This document shows positions 26,741-35,024 of a stretch of 64,000 nt of DNA, piece after piece. The notes below the pieces were generated by a model that was not told where the DNA came from, searched no databases, and worked only from the letters and a program-made list of their open reading frames with translations. The number at the start of each line of letters is the position of its first letter. Position 1 is the stretch's first letter. This DNA comes from an uncultured Bacteroidales bacterium (GTDB lineage Bacteria; Bacteroidota; Bacteroidia; Bacteroidales; UBA932). Position numbers and translations under genes: made by a program. Location: contig CAMJHF010000012.1 in assembly GCA_946405435.1 (NCBI GenBank), positions 1 through 64,000 on the forward strand, given 5' to 3'.

Positions 26741-27742
26741 ATGGACAAAAAGAAAATCATCATCTTTGGTGCAACAGGCAACGTGGGGTCGTACCTCACC
26801 CTGTATGCGTTGAACTTCTTCAACAAGGACGAGTATGAGGTGATTGCCTCGGGACGTCGTAAAACGGATTTCTGGACCAAGCAGGGTGTGCCTTACTACT
26901 CTGTGGACCTGACAAAGGCAGAGGACTTTGATGTGCTGCCGAAGGAGAATGTCTATGCCGTGATTCATCTGGCAGCGGAGATACCGTCGTATATGAACGA
27001 ATACCATCCCCGCAAGTACATAGACAGCATCGTGGTGGGAACGACCAATGTGCTGGAGTACTGCCGCAAGGTGAAGGCCGACCGAATAATGTTCAGCCAG
27101 ACGGTGTTCGACGTGTCGCTCTATCCCAGCGATCACGTGCTTGACCCGTATGACAAGCCCAACTTCTCCTACACGGGCGACCATGCCGTGTATGTGATTG
27201 CGAAGAACTGTGCCATCGAGATGATGGAACACTACTACCAGGAGTTTGGTATCAAGAAGTTTGTGTTCCGCTTTCCAACCATCTATGAATACAGCCCATA
27301 CCAGTACTACTTCCCGAATGGCGTGAAGACGATGCGTCCGCTGTATCAGCAAATCAACAAAGCCATCAAGGGCGAGCCTCTGACCATCTGGGGTGACAGG
27401 AACTATGCCAAGGATATGGTGCACGTGTATGACTGTGCACAGATGATTTGCAAGGCAGTGCTGGCCGACCGCGGGGATGGTTTCTATAATGTGGGAACAG
27501 GCATCCCCGTGACGCTTCAGCAGCAGTGTGAAGCCATCATCGACGTGTTCTCGCCGAAAGACCATCCTTCGACGATTGAGTATGTTGACCCCGACCGCAA
27601 GAGCGGTGGCGGATTCCTGATGGACATCACCAATGCCAAGGAGGAACTGGGCTACGAGCCGGTGTACGACGTACATAAACTATTTGAAAACTATAAAGAG
27701 GAAATGGCGATTGACCGTTTCCTGGAACTGAGAGGAAAATAA
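26741..27742 (+). CDS. NAD-dependent sugar epimerase/dehydratase (extended SDR)
   Basis: The 333-residue extended SDR has the cofactor motif IIFGATGNVGSYL (6-18), an HLAAEIP segment, and YTGDHAVYVIAKN in place of the usual Y-x3-K: the tyrosine is followed by VIAK, so the pair is Tyr-x3-Lys (YVIAK). C-terminal substrate-binding elements IWGDRNYAKDMVHVYD are those of nucleotide-sugar epimerases. It lies between the PglC-like enzyme and a PLP-fold protein and likely makes a nucleotide sugar for the repeat unit. Confidence 0.82.
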   Translation: MDKKKIIIFGATGNVGSYLTLYALNFFNKDEYEVIASGRRKTDFWTKQGVPYYSVDLTKAEDFDVLPKENVYAVIHLAAEIPSYMNEYHPRKYIDSIVVGTTNVLEYCRKVKADRIMFSQTVFDVSLYPSDHVLDPYDKPNFSYTGDHAVYVIAKNCAIEMMEHYYQEFGIKKFVFRFPTIYEYSPYQYYFPNGVKTMRPLYQQINKAIKGEPLTIWGDRNYAKDMVHVYDCAQMICKAVLADRGDGFYNVGTGIPVTLQQQCEAIIDVFSPKDHPSTIEYVDPDRKSGGGFLMDITNAKEELGYEPVYDVHKLFENYKEEMAIDRFLELRGK

Positions 27743-28780
27743 GTGAAAGAATTCGGTTCTGACTTCCACTACATAGAGCCGCAAGGCAGTGGAGATAACA
27801 CCCTTCAAGACTTCTTCCCGTCCGCTAACTACTATGCGGACGGGAGGCAAGCCTTGATAGACCTGTACAGGTCGCAAGGCTGGCAACGGCTGTGGGTGCC
27901 GGAGTATTTCTGTTATGACGTGATAGAGTCGCTGAAAGAAGCAGGACTGGAGCTGGTGTTCTATACGGATTATCCTGACTACCGCGATGACAGCAAGACT
28001 ATAGAGGCTATTCAGCGGAAGGGACATTTTCGCCCGACGGATGCTATCCTGCGTGTGAACTACTTCGGGATGCGTTCGTATTGCAGTACGGATAAGCTGA
28101 TGGTGCCCGTAGTGGAAGACCATACCCACGACCTGATTGGCGGATGGGCCATCAATAGTCACGCGGATTGGTGTATTGCCTCGTTGAGAAAGTCGCTTCC
28201 AATACCGGAAGGGGGAATGTTGTGGTCGCCTGTGGGACTGGAATTGCCTATGGCGCCAGCGGTCTCCGAGGAGAATGAGAAGATTGCTGCTACTCGTTGG
28301 GAGGTGATGAGGTTGAAAGCTCGTTATCTGGCAGGGGAGGAAGTAGAGAAGGTGGCTTTCAGGGCCGGATTCGTAGATACAGAAGAGTATTTCGACAGGG
28401 CTGATGTCTGTGCCTTGGATGTTGAAAGCCAGAAGTTTTTGCAGTTGTTTGATATTCGTGACTGGTACAAACGGAAATGGGAGAACTGGGAACTGCTACG
28501 GGACATCAAGAAAGACGGTGTCCGTGTGCTGCGGCCCGAGAATAGAGGATGCTATCCCTTCTCGCTGATACTGGTCTTTACGACTGGAGAGGAGAGAGAC
28601 AGGGTGCGCAAGGCACTGATTGAGAAACAAATCTATCCGGCTATCCTGTGGAATGTGCCGGAAGTGACAGAAGGTGAAGTGTTCAAAATGTCAAGAGGGA
28701 TTCTGTCCATCCATTGCGACGCGAGATATACGAAGGAAGATATCCTTCAAATGAAAAGTATTATTGAATCAACTCTATAA
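27743..28780 (+). CDS. PLP-dependent aminotransferase-fold protein (DegT-related, divergent)
   Basis: The 345-residue protein starts with GTG directly after the epimerase stop. It resembles fold-type I PLP enzymes: VVEDHTHD (123-130) sits where the cofactor-binding aspartate is expected, and SLRKSLPIPEGG (147-158) carries Lys150 as candidate Schiff-base lysine. The C-terminal small domain ends with YPAILWNVP. It is more diverged than ordinary DegT proteins. It is followed by a FemAB-like gene and a class I aminotransferase, forming a compact trio that may add amino acids to the glycan. Confidence 0.6.
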   Translation: MKEFGSDFHYIEPQGSGDNTLQDFFPSANYYADGRQALIDLYRSQGWQRLWVPEYFCYDVIESLKEAGLELVFYTDYPDYRDDSKTIEAIQRKGHFRPTDAILRVNYFGMRSYCSTDKLMVPVVEDHTHDLIGGWAINSHADWCIASLRKSLPIPEGGMLWSPVGLELPMAPAVSEENEKIAATRWEVMRLKARYLAGEEVEKVAFRAGFVDTEEYFDRADVCALDVESQKFLQLFDIRDWYKRKWENWELLRDIKKDGVRVLRPENRGCYPFSLILVFTTGEERDRVRKALIEKQIYPAILWNVPEVTEGEVFKMSRGILSIHCDARYTKEDILQMKSIIESTL

Positions 28781-28783
28781 GCA

Positions 28784-29815
28784 TTGATACGTTTATTTGA
28801 CTTGTCCCAGTCTGCGGAGTGGGACGCTACGGTTCGCTCCTTTGCGGAGCACGATGTGTATTACCTAAGCGGGTATGTGAAAGCTTTCCATATACACGGG
28901 GACGGAGATCCGTATCTTTTGTACTACGAAGACAACGGACTGCGGGCCATCTATGTGTATATGCACAGAAAGACGGCCTTGGAGGGCGTATTTGACTCCG
29001 TAACACCTTACGGATACGGGGGCGTGCTGTTTGAGGGAGACACCTCGGAAGGCAACCTCCAGTCGTTCTGGACTGCCTATCTGAAAAAGATGGCAGAGGA
29101 GCATATCGTGGATAATTTCGTGCGCTATCATCCCGTGCTGAAGAATGCCGTCCCGATGAAGGAGGTTTCGAACGTGATAGATCTCGGGAAGACGGTGGCG
29201 TTTGACTTGGCTGCGCCGGAGGTGATATGGGACAACATCATCAGCAAAAACCGCAATATGATTCGCAAGGCGGAGAAGAACGGCATCGAGATACGGCACG
29301 GCAAAGGAATGGAACTGTTTGCGGACTTCAAGCGCATCTATAACGCCACGATGGACAAGGATCATGCCGAGGAGTATTACTACTTCGGTGATGAGTTCTA
29401 TGAGAGTATCCACAACGACCTGCACGACAACTATGAGATGTTCTATGCCATGCTGGACGGGCAGATTATCGCAATGAGCATTATGCTGTTCTGCAACAAG
29501 CAGATGCATTATCACCTGTCGGGCTCGATGATGGAGTATAGGAATCTGGCACCGTCGAACCTGCTGCTGTATAAGGCAGCGCTATGGGGCTGTGAGCAGG
29601 GGTACAAGACCTTCCACCTGGGCGGTGGCGTAGGCAGCGGCGAGGATAACCTGTATAAGTTCAAGGCCGCATTCAACAAGAACTCGGATTACCAGTTCTC
29701 GATAGGCAAGCAGGTGTTCGACCAGGAGAAATATGACGAGCTGGTGGAGATCCGCGCCCAGCAAGACCCGGACTTCAATCCGGAGAGTAAATTCTTCCCG
29801 CTTTACAGAAGTTAA
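28784..29815 (+). CDS. FemAB-like / GNAT-fold acyltransferase
   Basis: The 343-residue protein resembles the 'FemX/BioF2-like' acetyltransferase group: NRNMIRKAEKNGIEI, FYAMLDGQIIAMSIMLF, HYHLSGSM and NLLLYKAALWGCEQG follow the usual order of the C-terminal GNAT domain, and an N-terminal half-domain is also present (tandem GNAT as in FemABX). Relatives transfer amino acids from aminoacyl-tRNA or acyl groups to cell-wall precursors. The frame opens with TTG at 28784 three bases after the previous stop; no good ATG is near, and the first residues MIRLFDLSQ look native. Confidence 0.72.
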   Translation: MIRLFDLSQSAEWDATVRSFAEHDVYYLSGYVKAFHIHGDGDPYLLYYEDNGLRAIYVYMHRKTALEGVFDSVTPYGYGGVLFEGDTSEGNLQSFWTAYLKKMAEEHIVDNFVRYHPVLKNAVPMKEVSNVIDLGKTVAFDLAAPEVIWDNIISKNRNMIRKAEKNGIEIRHGKGMELFADFKRIYNATMDKDHAEEYYYFGDEFYESIHNDLHDNYEMFYAMLDGQIIAMSIMLFCNKQMHYHLSGSMMEYRNLAPSNLLLYKAALWGCEQGYKTFHLGGGVGSGEDNLYKFKAAFNKNSDYQFSIGKQVFDQEKYDELVEIRAQQDPDFNPESKFFPLYRS

Positions 29816-29817
29816 CT

Positions 29818-31050
29818 ATGTCGCAAGAACTACAGATCTCTCAGCGAGGCATCGAGATGCCCGCTTCTCCAATCCGTAAACTTGCACCCTTGGCCTACGC
29901 AGCAGAAGACAGGGGCGTGAAGATATACCGGCTGAACATCGGTCAACCAGACTTGCCCACGCCACAAAAGGCGTTGGACGTGCTGAAGCACATTGACAGA
30001 AAGACGTTGGAATACAGTCCTTCGCAGGGGTATCGCTCACTGCGCAAGGCACTGGTGAACTACTATGATCGCTACCAGATAAAGCTGGATGCTGACGAGA
30101 TTATCATCACCTGCGGTGGTAGCGAGGCGGTGCTGTTTGCCTTTATGAGTTGTCTGAATCCGGGCGACGAGATTATTGTGCCGGAACCGGCCTACGCTAA
30201 TTATATGTCGTTTGCCGTGTCTGCTGGAGCTGTCATCAGAACGGTGGCAACCACCATAGAAGAAGGCTTCTGTCTGCCTAAGGTTGAGAGATTTGAAGCA
30301 CTGATTAATGAGCGGACAAAGGCTATATTGATTTGCAATCCTAACAATCCGACGGGTTATCTCTATACGCAGAAGGAGATGAACCAAATTCGGGATTTGG
30401 TGAAGAAGTATAATCTTTATCTATTCTCGGATGAGGTGTACAGGGAGTTTATCTATACGGGATCACCCTATATTTCTGCTATGCATTTGGAAGGAATAGA
30501 ACAGAATGTAGTACTGATTGATTCTGTGTCAAAGCGTTATTCTGAGTGCGGTATTCGCATTGGTGCTTTGATAACCAAGAACGAACAGGTAAGAAAGACA
30601 GTGATGAAGTTCTGTCAGGCACGTCTTTCACCACCGTTGATTGGACAATTCATTGCAGAGGCTTCAATTGAGGGAACTGAACAGTACTCTCGGGAGATGT
30701 ATGATGAGTATGTGGAGCGGAGGAAGTGCTTGATTGACGGGGTAAACAGGATTCCAGGGTGCTATACGCCTGTGCCTATGGGGGCTTTCTATACGGTGGC
30801 TCAGTTGCCGGTGGATGATACAGAGAAATTCTGTGCTTGGTGTCTGAGTGAATTCTGCTGGAAGGATGAACAGACACCTGTAGATTGTGCAGGGGAGACC
30901 ATAATGATGGCACCCGCAGCGGGATTCTACTCTACACCAGATATGGGAATGAATCAGGTACGCTTGGCATATGTACTGAACAAAAAAGATATACAACGAG
31001 CCTTATTCCTCTTGGAGAAGGCTTTACAGCAATATACTAAGCAAAGATGA
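29818..31050 (+). CDS. Class I/II PLP-dependent aminotransferase (AspC-like)
   Basis: The 410-residue enzyme shows LNIGQPDLPTP, YSPSQGYRSLR, the ICNPNNPTGYLYT loop (Asn-Pro-x-Gly) with FSDEVYRE, and IDSVSKRYSECGIRIG with the Schiff-base lysine. It transfers an amino group between an amino acid and a keto acid. It is in an operon between the FemAB-like gene (2-base gap) and a phosphoglycosyl transferase (ATGA overlap), so it may supply an amino acid for decoration. A second AspC-like gene at 49422 lies in a housekeeping context. Confidence 0.87.
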   Translation: MSQELQISQRGIEMPASPIRKLAPLAYAAEDRGVKIYRLNIGQPDLPTPQKALDVLKHIDRKTLEYSPSQGYRSLRKALVNYYDRYQIKLDADEIIITCGGSEAVLFAFMSCLNPGDEIIVPEPAYANYMSFAVSAGAVIRTVATTIEEGFCLPKVERFEALINERTKAILICNPNNPTGYLYTQKEMNQIRDLVKKYNLYLFSDEVYREFIYTGSPYISAMHLEGIEQNVVLIDSVSKRYSECGIRIGALITKNEQVRKTVMKFCQARLSPPLIGQFIAEASIEGTEQYSREMYDEYVERRKCLIDGVNRIPGCYTPVPMGAFYTVAQLPVDDTEKFCAWCLSEFCWKDEQTPVDCAGETIMMAPAAGFYSTPDMGMNQVRLAYVLNKKDIQRALFLLEKALQQYTKQR

Positions 31051-31757
31051 TTCTGAAATGGCTATTTGACAGAGTGATATCCCTGCTTGGGCTGATAGTT
31101 TTATTACCACTATTATTAGCCATAGCGATAATGATAAAGATTAGAATGCCTGGTGGTCCTGTTTTCTTTATTCAAAAGCGTGTAGGGAAGGATGGTATAT
31201 ACTTTGATTATCATAAGTTCCGCACAATGATTCCCGTGAAGAACAACGAGGGGAGCACAGGCAAGAAAGGAGATAAGGGTTGGAGCACGGTCTCTGTAGC
31301 CGGAGACAACCGTATCACGCCGCTGGGAGCGAAGTTACGCCACTACAAGCTGGACGAGTTGCCCGGGCTGTGGAATGTGTTCATCGGCAAGATGAGTTTC
31401 GTGGGGCCTCGGCCTGATGTGCCCGGATATGCGGACAAGCTGACGGGCGACGACCGTGATGTGCTGAAGCTGAGGCCTGGGATCACGGGACCTGCGACGC
31501 TGAAGTATAGACTCGAAGATGAGTACCTTGCTAACGCAAGAGAACTCGTCTCGAACCATAACGATAACGCTAACGTTAACTTCGATGAGATGAGTGACCA
31601 GGAGGTGGCAGTGTGGTACAATGATAACGTAATTTACCCGGACAAGGTGCGGCTGAACTGCTATTACTATCGGCATTATTCGTTCGTGAAGGATATTCAG
31701 ATGATCCTGTGCACCGTGCTGGGGAAGAAGATGCAATATGCAGGAGAAGAAATTTAA
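31047..31757 (+). CDS. Monotopic phosphoglycosyl transferase, second copy
   Basis: The 236-residue protein has one N-terminal hydrophobic helix (about 6-28) and the same catalytic pattern as the gene at 26073: FDYHKFRTM, KLDELPGLWNV (Asp-Glu) and FVGPRPDVPGY. An insert of about ten residues with Lys/Gly (ENNEGSTG-like region around 68-80) separates it from the first copy. It should load a different sugar-1-phosphate on undecaprenyl phosphate. It overlaps both neighbours, by 4 bases upstream and 20 bases downstream. Confidence 0.9.
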   Translation: MILKWLFDRVISLLGLIVLLPLLLAIAIMIKIRMPGGPVFFIQKRVGKDGIYFDYHKFRTMIPVKNNEGSTGKKGDKGWSTVSVAGDNRITPLGAKLRHYKLDELPGLWNVFIGKMSFVGPRPDVPGYADKLTGDDRDVLKLRPGITGPATLKYRLEDEYLANARELVSNHNDNANVNFDEMSDQEVAVWYNDNVIYPDKVRLNCYYYRHYSFVKDIQMILCTVLGKKMQYAGEEI

Positions 31758-32853
31758 AGTCGAGCAAGCATTTTTTGCATTGCTTCGGGCAGGACTCTGG
31801 GAACAGGAGGTCCAGCTCGCACCCTACGGCGAGATCGACTTCGCCGAGGTGCTGCGGCTCTCGGAGGAGCAGAGTGTGGTGGGACTGGTGGCGGCGGGCA
31901 TCGAGCATATCACGGACAGGAAGCCGCAGAAGAAGGATGTGCTGCAGTTCATCGGCCGCACGGTGCAGCTGGAGCAGCGCAACCAGGCGATGAACTATTT
32001 CATCGGCGTGATGGTGGAGAAGATGCGCGAGGCGGGGATCTACACGGTGCTGGTGAAGGGGCAGGGAGTAGGTCAGTGCTATGAGCATCCGCTGTGGCGG
32101 TCGTGCGGCGACGTAGACCTGTTCTTCGATGCGGAGAACTACGAGCGGGCGAAGGGGTTCCTCTCGCCGCTGGCGGTGGAGGTGGAGCCGGAGGAGAAGC
32201 GCAAGAAGCATCTGGCGATGACCATCGACCCGTGGTTGGTGGAGTTGCACGGCCTGATGCTGACGGAGATTTCGGAGCGTATCAATGCGGGCGTGGAGCG
32301 GGTGCAGAGCGACATCTTCGCTGGCGGTGGCGTGCGGGTGTGGAAGAACGACGGTGCGGATGTGCCGCTGCCTTCGCCGGACAATGACGTGATCATCGTG
32401 TTCACGCATTTCCTGCAACATTTCTTCGTGGGAGGCGTGGGCCTGCGGCAGATCTGCGACTGGTGCCGGCTGCTGTGGACGTATCGGGAGTGTATTGACC
32501 GTGATTTGCTTTTGCGCCGGCTGCGGGAGATGGGGATTGTGTCGGAATGGAAGGCATTTGCCGCATTTGCGGTGGATTGGCTCGGGATGCCTGTGGAGGC
32601 GATGCCTCTGTATTCGTCAGATGCATCTTGGTCGCGTAAGGCGAAGCGTATTTGCCGTGTGGTGATGGAGTCTGGAAACTTCGGACACAACAAGGACAAT
32701 TCGTACCGGTCCCGGTATCCTTTGCTTGTGGAGAAGAGCATCACTTTTTTCCGTCGGCTCGTGGAGTACATGCGGCTGTTCTCGATATTTCCGGCCGATG
32801 CCCCGCGGTTTTTTGTGACGTACGTGGGGAGGAGGGTGAAGGCGTCTTTTTAA
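31738..32853 (+). CDS. Nucleotidyltransferase-fold protein (NTP_transf_5-like)
   Basis: The 371-residue cytoplasmic protein belongs to the uncharacterised nucleotidyltransferase family found in polysaccharide loci. Key elements are VLVKGQGV (105-111) and CGDVDLFF (123-130), the G-x-D-x-D metal site of pol-beta-like nucleotidyltransferases. The helical C-terminal part is rich in Trp and Arg. Function in capsule assembly is unknown. Its start lies 20 bases inside the preceding gene. The strong GC bias in its first half differs from its neighbours. Confidence 0.75.
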   Translation: MQEKKFKVEQAFFALLRAGLWEQEVQLAPYGEIDFAEVLRLSEEQSVVGLVAAGIEHITDRKPQKKDVLQFIGRTVQLEQRNQAMNYFIGVMVEKMREAGIYTVLVKGQGVGQCYEHPLWRSCGDVDLFFDAENYERAKGFLSPLAVEVEPEEKRKKHLAMTIDPWLVELHGLMLTEISERINAGVERVQSDIFAGGGVRVWKNDGADVPLPSPDNDVIIVFTHFLQHFFVGGVGLRQICDWCRLLWTYRECIDRDLLLRRLREMGIVSEWKAFAAFAVDWLGMPVEAMPLYSSDASWSRKAKRICRVVMESGNFGHNKDNSYRSRYPLLVEKSITFFRRLVEYMRLFSIFPADAPRFFVTYVGRRVKASF

Positions 32854-32897
32854 CGAGATTGTTGAAACGAAGATAACTAATAAACATATAATTAATC

Positions 32898-34214
32898 ATG
32901 TCAGAAAGAAAAATGATTTATCTGTGCCTGGCGCATATGAGTGAGGAAGGTTTAGAGCAGAAGTATGTCAAGGAAGCGTTTGACACGAACTGGGTGGTGC
33001 CAATGGGCCCGAATGTGAATGCTTTTGAGGAGGATTTAGAGAGGTTTGTGAATGGAATAGATTCTTCGACTGCGCCTCAGAATGACAAGAGAGTGGCCCA
33101 GAATGATAAGAAGCTCGACCGTGAGGTGGTGTGCCTGGCATCGGGTACGGCGGCGGTGCACCTGGCGCTGATTGCCTGCGGCGTGAAGGCGGGAGATGAA
33201 GTGCTGGTGCAGAGTTTTACATTCTGTGCTTCTTCGCATCCAATTACATATCTAGGTGCTAAACCGGTATTTGTTGGCTCGGAAGGAGAGACATGGAATA
33301 TGGACCCGAAATTGCTTGAAGAAGCCATTTTGGACCGCAAGGCTAAGACAGGTGTGTATCCGAAGGCGATTGTTCCAGTGGCGCTGTATGGCATGCCGTA
33401 CCGGATTGACGAGATTTTGGCTATTGGCGCAAAATATGGCATTCCGGTGATTGAGGATGCAGCGGAGGGTATGGGATCCCGTTTCGATGGGCAGGTGCTG
33501 GGCACTTTCGGTGAGTATGGTGTTCTGTCTTTCAATGGCAACAAGATGATTACGACCTCAGGCGGCGGAGCGCTGATTTGCCGCACTAAGGAGGCTGCCA
33601 ATGAGATCATGTGGTATGCCACCCAGGCGCGGGATGCCTATCCGTACTATCAGCATTCGGCCATAGGCTTTAACTATCGGATGAGCAATGTCTGCGCCGG
33701 TATCGGCCGTGGGCAGATGACGGTGCTGGAGGAGCATATCGCCCACCATAAGCATGTTCAGGCACTATACGAGGAGTTGCTCGTGGATGTCCCTGGTGTG
33801 ACGATGCATAAGCAGCCTGCGGATCCGCGTTACGATGCGAACTTCTGGCTCTGCGCGGCTACCATTGATCCGTCGGTGCGCGTAAAGGGGCAGGAAAATG
33901 CCTACAAGGAGGTAGTGAAGACGGCCGTTGGTGGTGCTGCAGGTGTGATTCATGCAGTGGATTGTGCTACGACAGACTGCCAGCCTAACGACAACGTTGA
34001 GGCCCTTCGTGTGTTCATGCTCGATCGCAAAGTGGAGTGCCGTCCGCTTTGGAAGCCGATGCACAAGCAGCCGGTGTATACCGGCGCTCCGGTATATACG
34101 AACGGTCTTGAGGAGGATCTCTTCAAGGTGGGTTTCTGCCTTCCCGCCGGACCGTATGTGAAGGATGAGGATGTGAGGTATATCGTGGAGTGTATTAAGG
34201 AGGCGATTGCTTGA
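32898..34214 (+). CDS. DegT/DnrJ/EryC1-type aminotransferase with an in-frame repeat insertion
   Basis: The 438-residue sugar aminotransferase has LASGTAAVHLAL, PVALYGMPYRID, VIEDAAEGMGS, and FNGNKMITTSGGG with the Schiff-base lysine, as in PglE/WecE-like enzymes that make amino-deoxy nucleotide sugars. Residues about 55-75 (SSTAPQNDKRVAQNDKK) have no counterpart in the family. They are encoded by a dispersed repeat at 33059-33088 plus a partial second copy. The insertion falls in the loop before the first conserved glycine and keeps the frame, so the enzyme may still work. Two bases downstream lies the WbuC cupin. Confidence 0.87.
   Translation: MSERKMIYLCLAHMSEEGLEQKYVKEAFDTNWVVPMGPNVNAFEEDLERFVNGIDSSTAPQNDKRVAQNDKKLDREVVCLASGTAAVHLALIACGVKAGDEVLVQSFTFCASSHPITYLGAKPVFVGSEGETWNMDPKLLEEAILDRKAKTGVYPKAIVPVALYGMPYRIDEILAIGAKYGIPVIEDAAEGMGSRFDGQVLGTFGEYGVLSFNGNKMITTSGGGALICRTKEAANEIMWYATQARDAYPYYQHSAIGFNYRMSNVCAGIGRGQMTVLEEHIAHHKHVQALYEELLVDVPGVTMHKQPADPRYDANFWLCAATIDPSVRVKGQENAYKEVVKTAVGGAAGVIHAVDCATTDCQPNDNVEALRVFMLDRKVECRPLWKPMHKQPVYTGAPVYTNGLEEDLFKVGFCLPAGPYVKDEDVRYIVECIKEAIA
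33059..33088 (-). repeat. Dispersed repeat (CHSEQSEES-type), copy 1, inside the aminotransferase gene
   Basis: Read on the minus strand this stretch begins with TTGTCATTCTGAG and ends with TCGAAGAATCT, matching the copies at 36635 and 40700. It is inserted in frame in the DegT-type gene, and a shorter CAGAATGATAAG echo follows at about 33100. It is the only copy of the three in reverse orientation. Confidence 0.75.
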
Positions 34215-34612
34215 TGATAATTGACAGCAAATTATTGGATGATTTGACGGCCCAGGCCCAGGCTTCGCCGCGGCTGAGGATGAATTATGACCTGCGGAAC
34301 TCTGCAGCCGATGGCTCTCAGCGAATGCTGAATGCGATTGAGCCGGGGAGTCCGCTGCCGATTCATCGGCACACCAAGAGCTCCGAGACGGTAGTGTGCC
34401 TGCGGGGGAGGCTGCAGGAGGTGTTTTATAGCGATGCGGGGGAGGTGACGGAGGTCATCGAGCTGGCGCCGTGCTCCGACTGCGTGGCGCTGAATATCCC
34501 TATTGGCCAGTGGCACACGGTGCGGGTGCTGGAGAGTGGCACAGTGATCCTCGAATGCAAGGACGGCCCCTATGAGCCGCTGCGGGAGGAGGATGTGATT
34601 ATTTTGAAATAA
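34214..34612 (+). CDS. wbuC: WbuC-family cupin protein
   Basis: The 132-residue single-domain cupin has PIHRHTKSSET (first cupin motif with metal-type histidines and Glu) and IPIGQWHTVRV (second motif), then ILECKDGPYEP, as in WbuC of E. coli O-antigen clusters. The function of WbuC is not established; it is linked to FucNAc-containing antigens. I prefer ATG 34214, which overlaps the previous stop (TGATG), over the TTG one codon upstream. The FucNAc genes capEFG lie 3.3 kb downstream. Confidence 0.82.
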   Translation: MIIDSKLLDDLTAQAQASPRLRMNYDLRNSAADGSQRMLNAIEPGSPLPIHRHTKSSETVVCLRGRLQEVFYSDAGEVTEVIELAPCSDCVALNIPIGQWHTVRVLESGTVILECKDGPYEPLREEDVIILK

Positions 34613-34622
34613 TAGCTTAATA

Positions 34623-34675
34623 TTAAACTATTATTCGTATCTTTGCGGCACAAGAGTTTATTATTGAACTATTAT
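34623..34675 (+). promoter_or_regulatory. hipBA promoter with a direct-repeat operator
   Basis: Two copies of TTRAACTATTAT, at 34623-34634 and 34664-34675, are 41 bases apart (about four helical turns). A -7-type element TATCTTTG lies between them at 34638-34645. The second repeat covers the hipB start codon. This arrangement would let HipB bind both sites and repress its own operon, as known for other HipB proteins. I see no clear -33 element. Confidence 0.7.
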
Positions 34676-35024
34676 GGATGATGTATATATGCTGGCGGAT
34701 GCCGTTATCCTTAACAGGATAGGCAGTCACTTGAAGGCTGTCAGGCTGAGACAGAATATCACCCAGCAGAGCCTTGCAGATGCTGCTGGCGTGTCCCTTT
34801 CTTCTTTGAAGAAAATCGAGAAGGGAGAAATCGGCTCGTTTGATTCTTTCCTGCGGGTACTGCGAACTTTGGGTAAGCTTGACGTGCTTCAGCCGCTGGT
34901 GGACGACGAGCAGCTGAGTCCAAGTGAATACTATCATCTCGTTCAATCCAATACCGCCAGGCACCAACGTCAGCGGGCTGTTGGACGGCTTGATGATATA
35001 AACAAGGAGGAGTCGGAATGGTAG
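34674..35024 (+). CDS. hipB: HipB-like antitoxin, helix-turn-helix regulator
   Basis: The 116-residue protein has an XRE-type helix-turn-helix at about 18-72: IGSHLKAVRLRQNITQQSLADAAGVS followed by LSSLKKIEKG, given here in two parts. The C-terminal tail is charged and probably contacts HipA. It overlaps the hipA start by seven bases, the usual antitoxin-first order. It is expected to neutralise HipA and repress the shared promoter. Confidence 0.87.
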   Translation: MDDVYMLADAVILNRIGSHLKAVRLRQNITQQSLADAAGVSLSSLKKIEKGEIGSFDSFLRVLRTLGKLDVLQPLVDDEQLSPSEYYHLVQSNTARHQRQRAVGRLDDINKEESEW

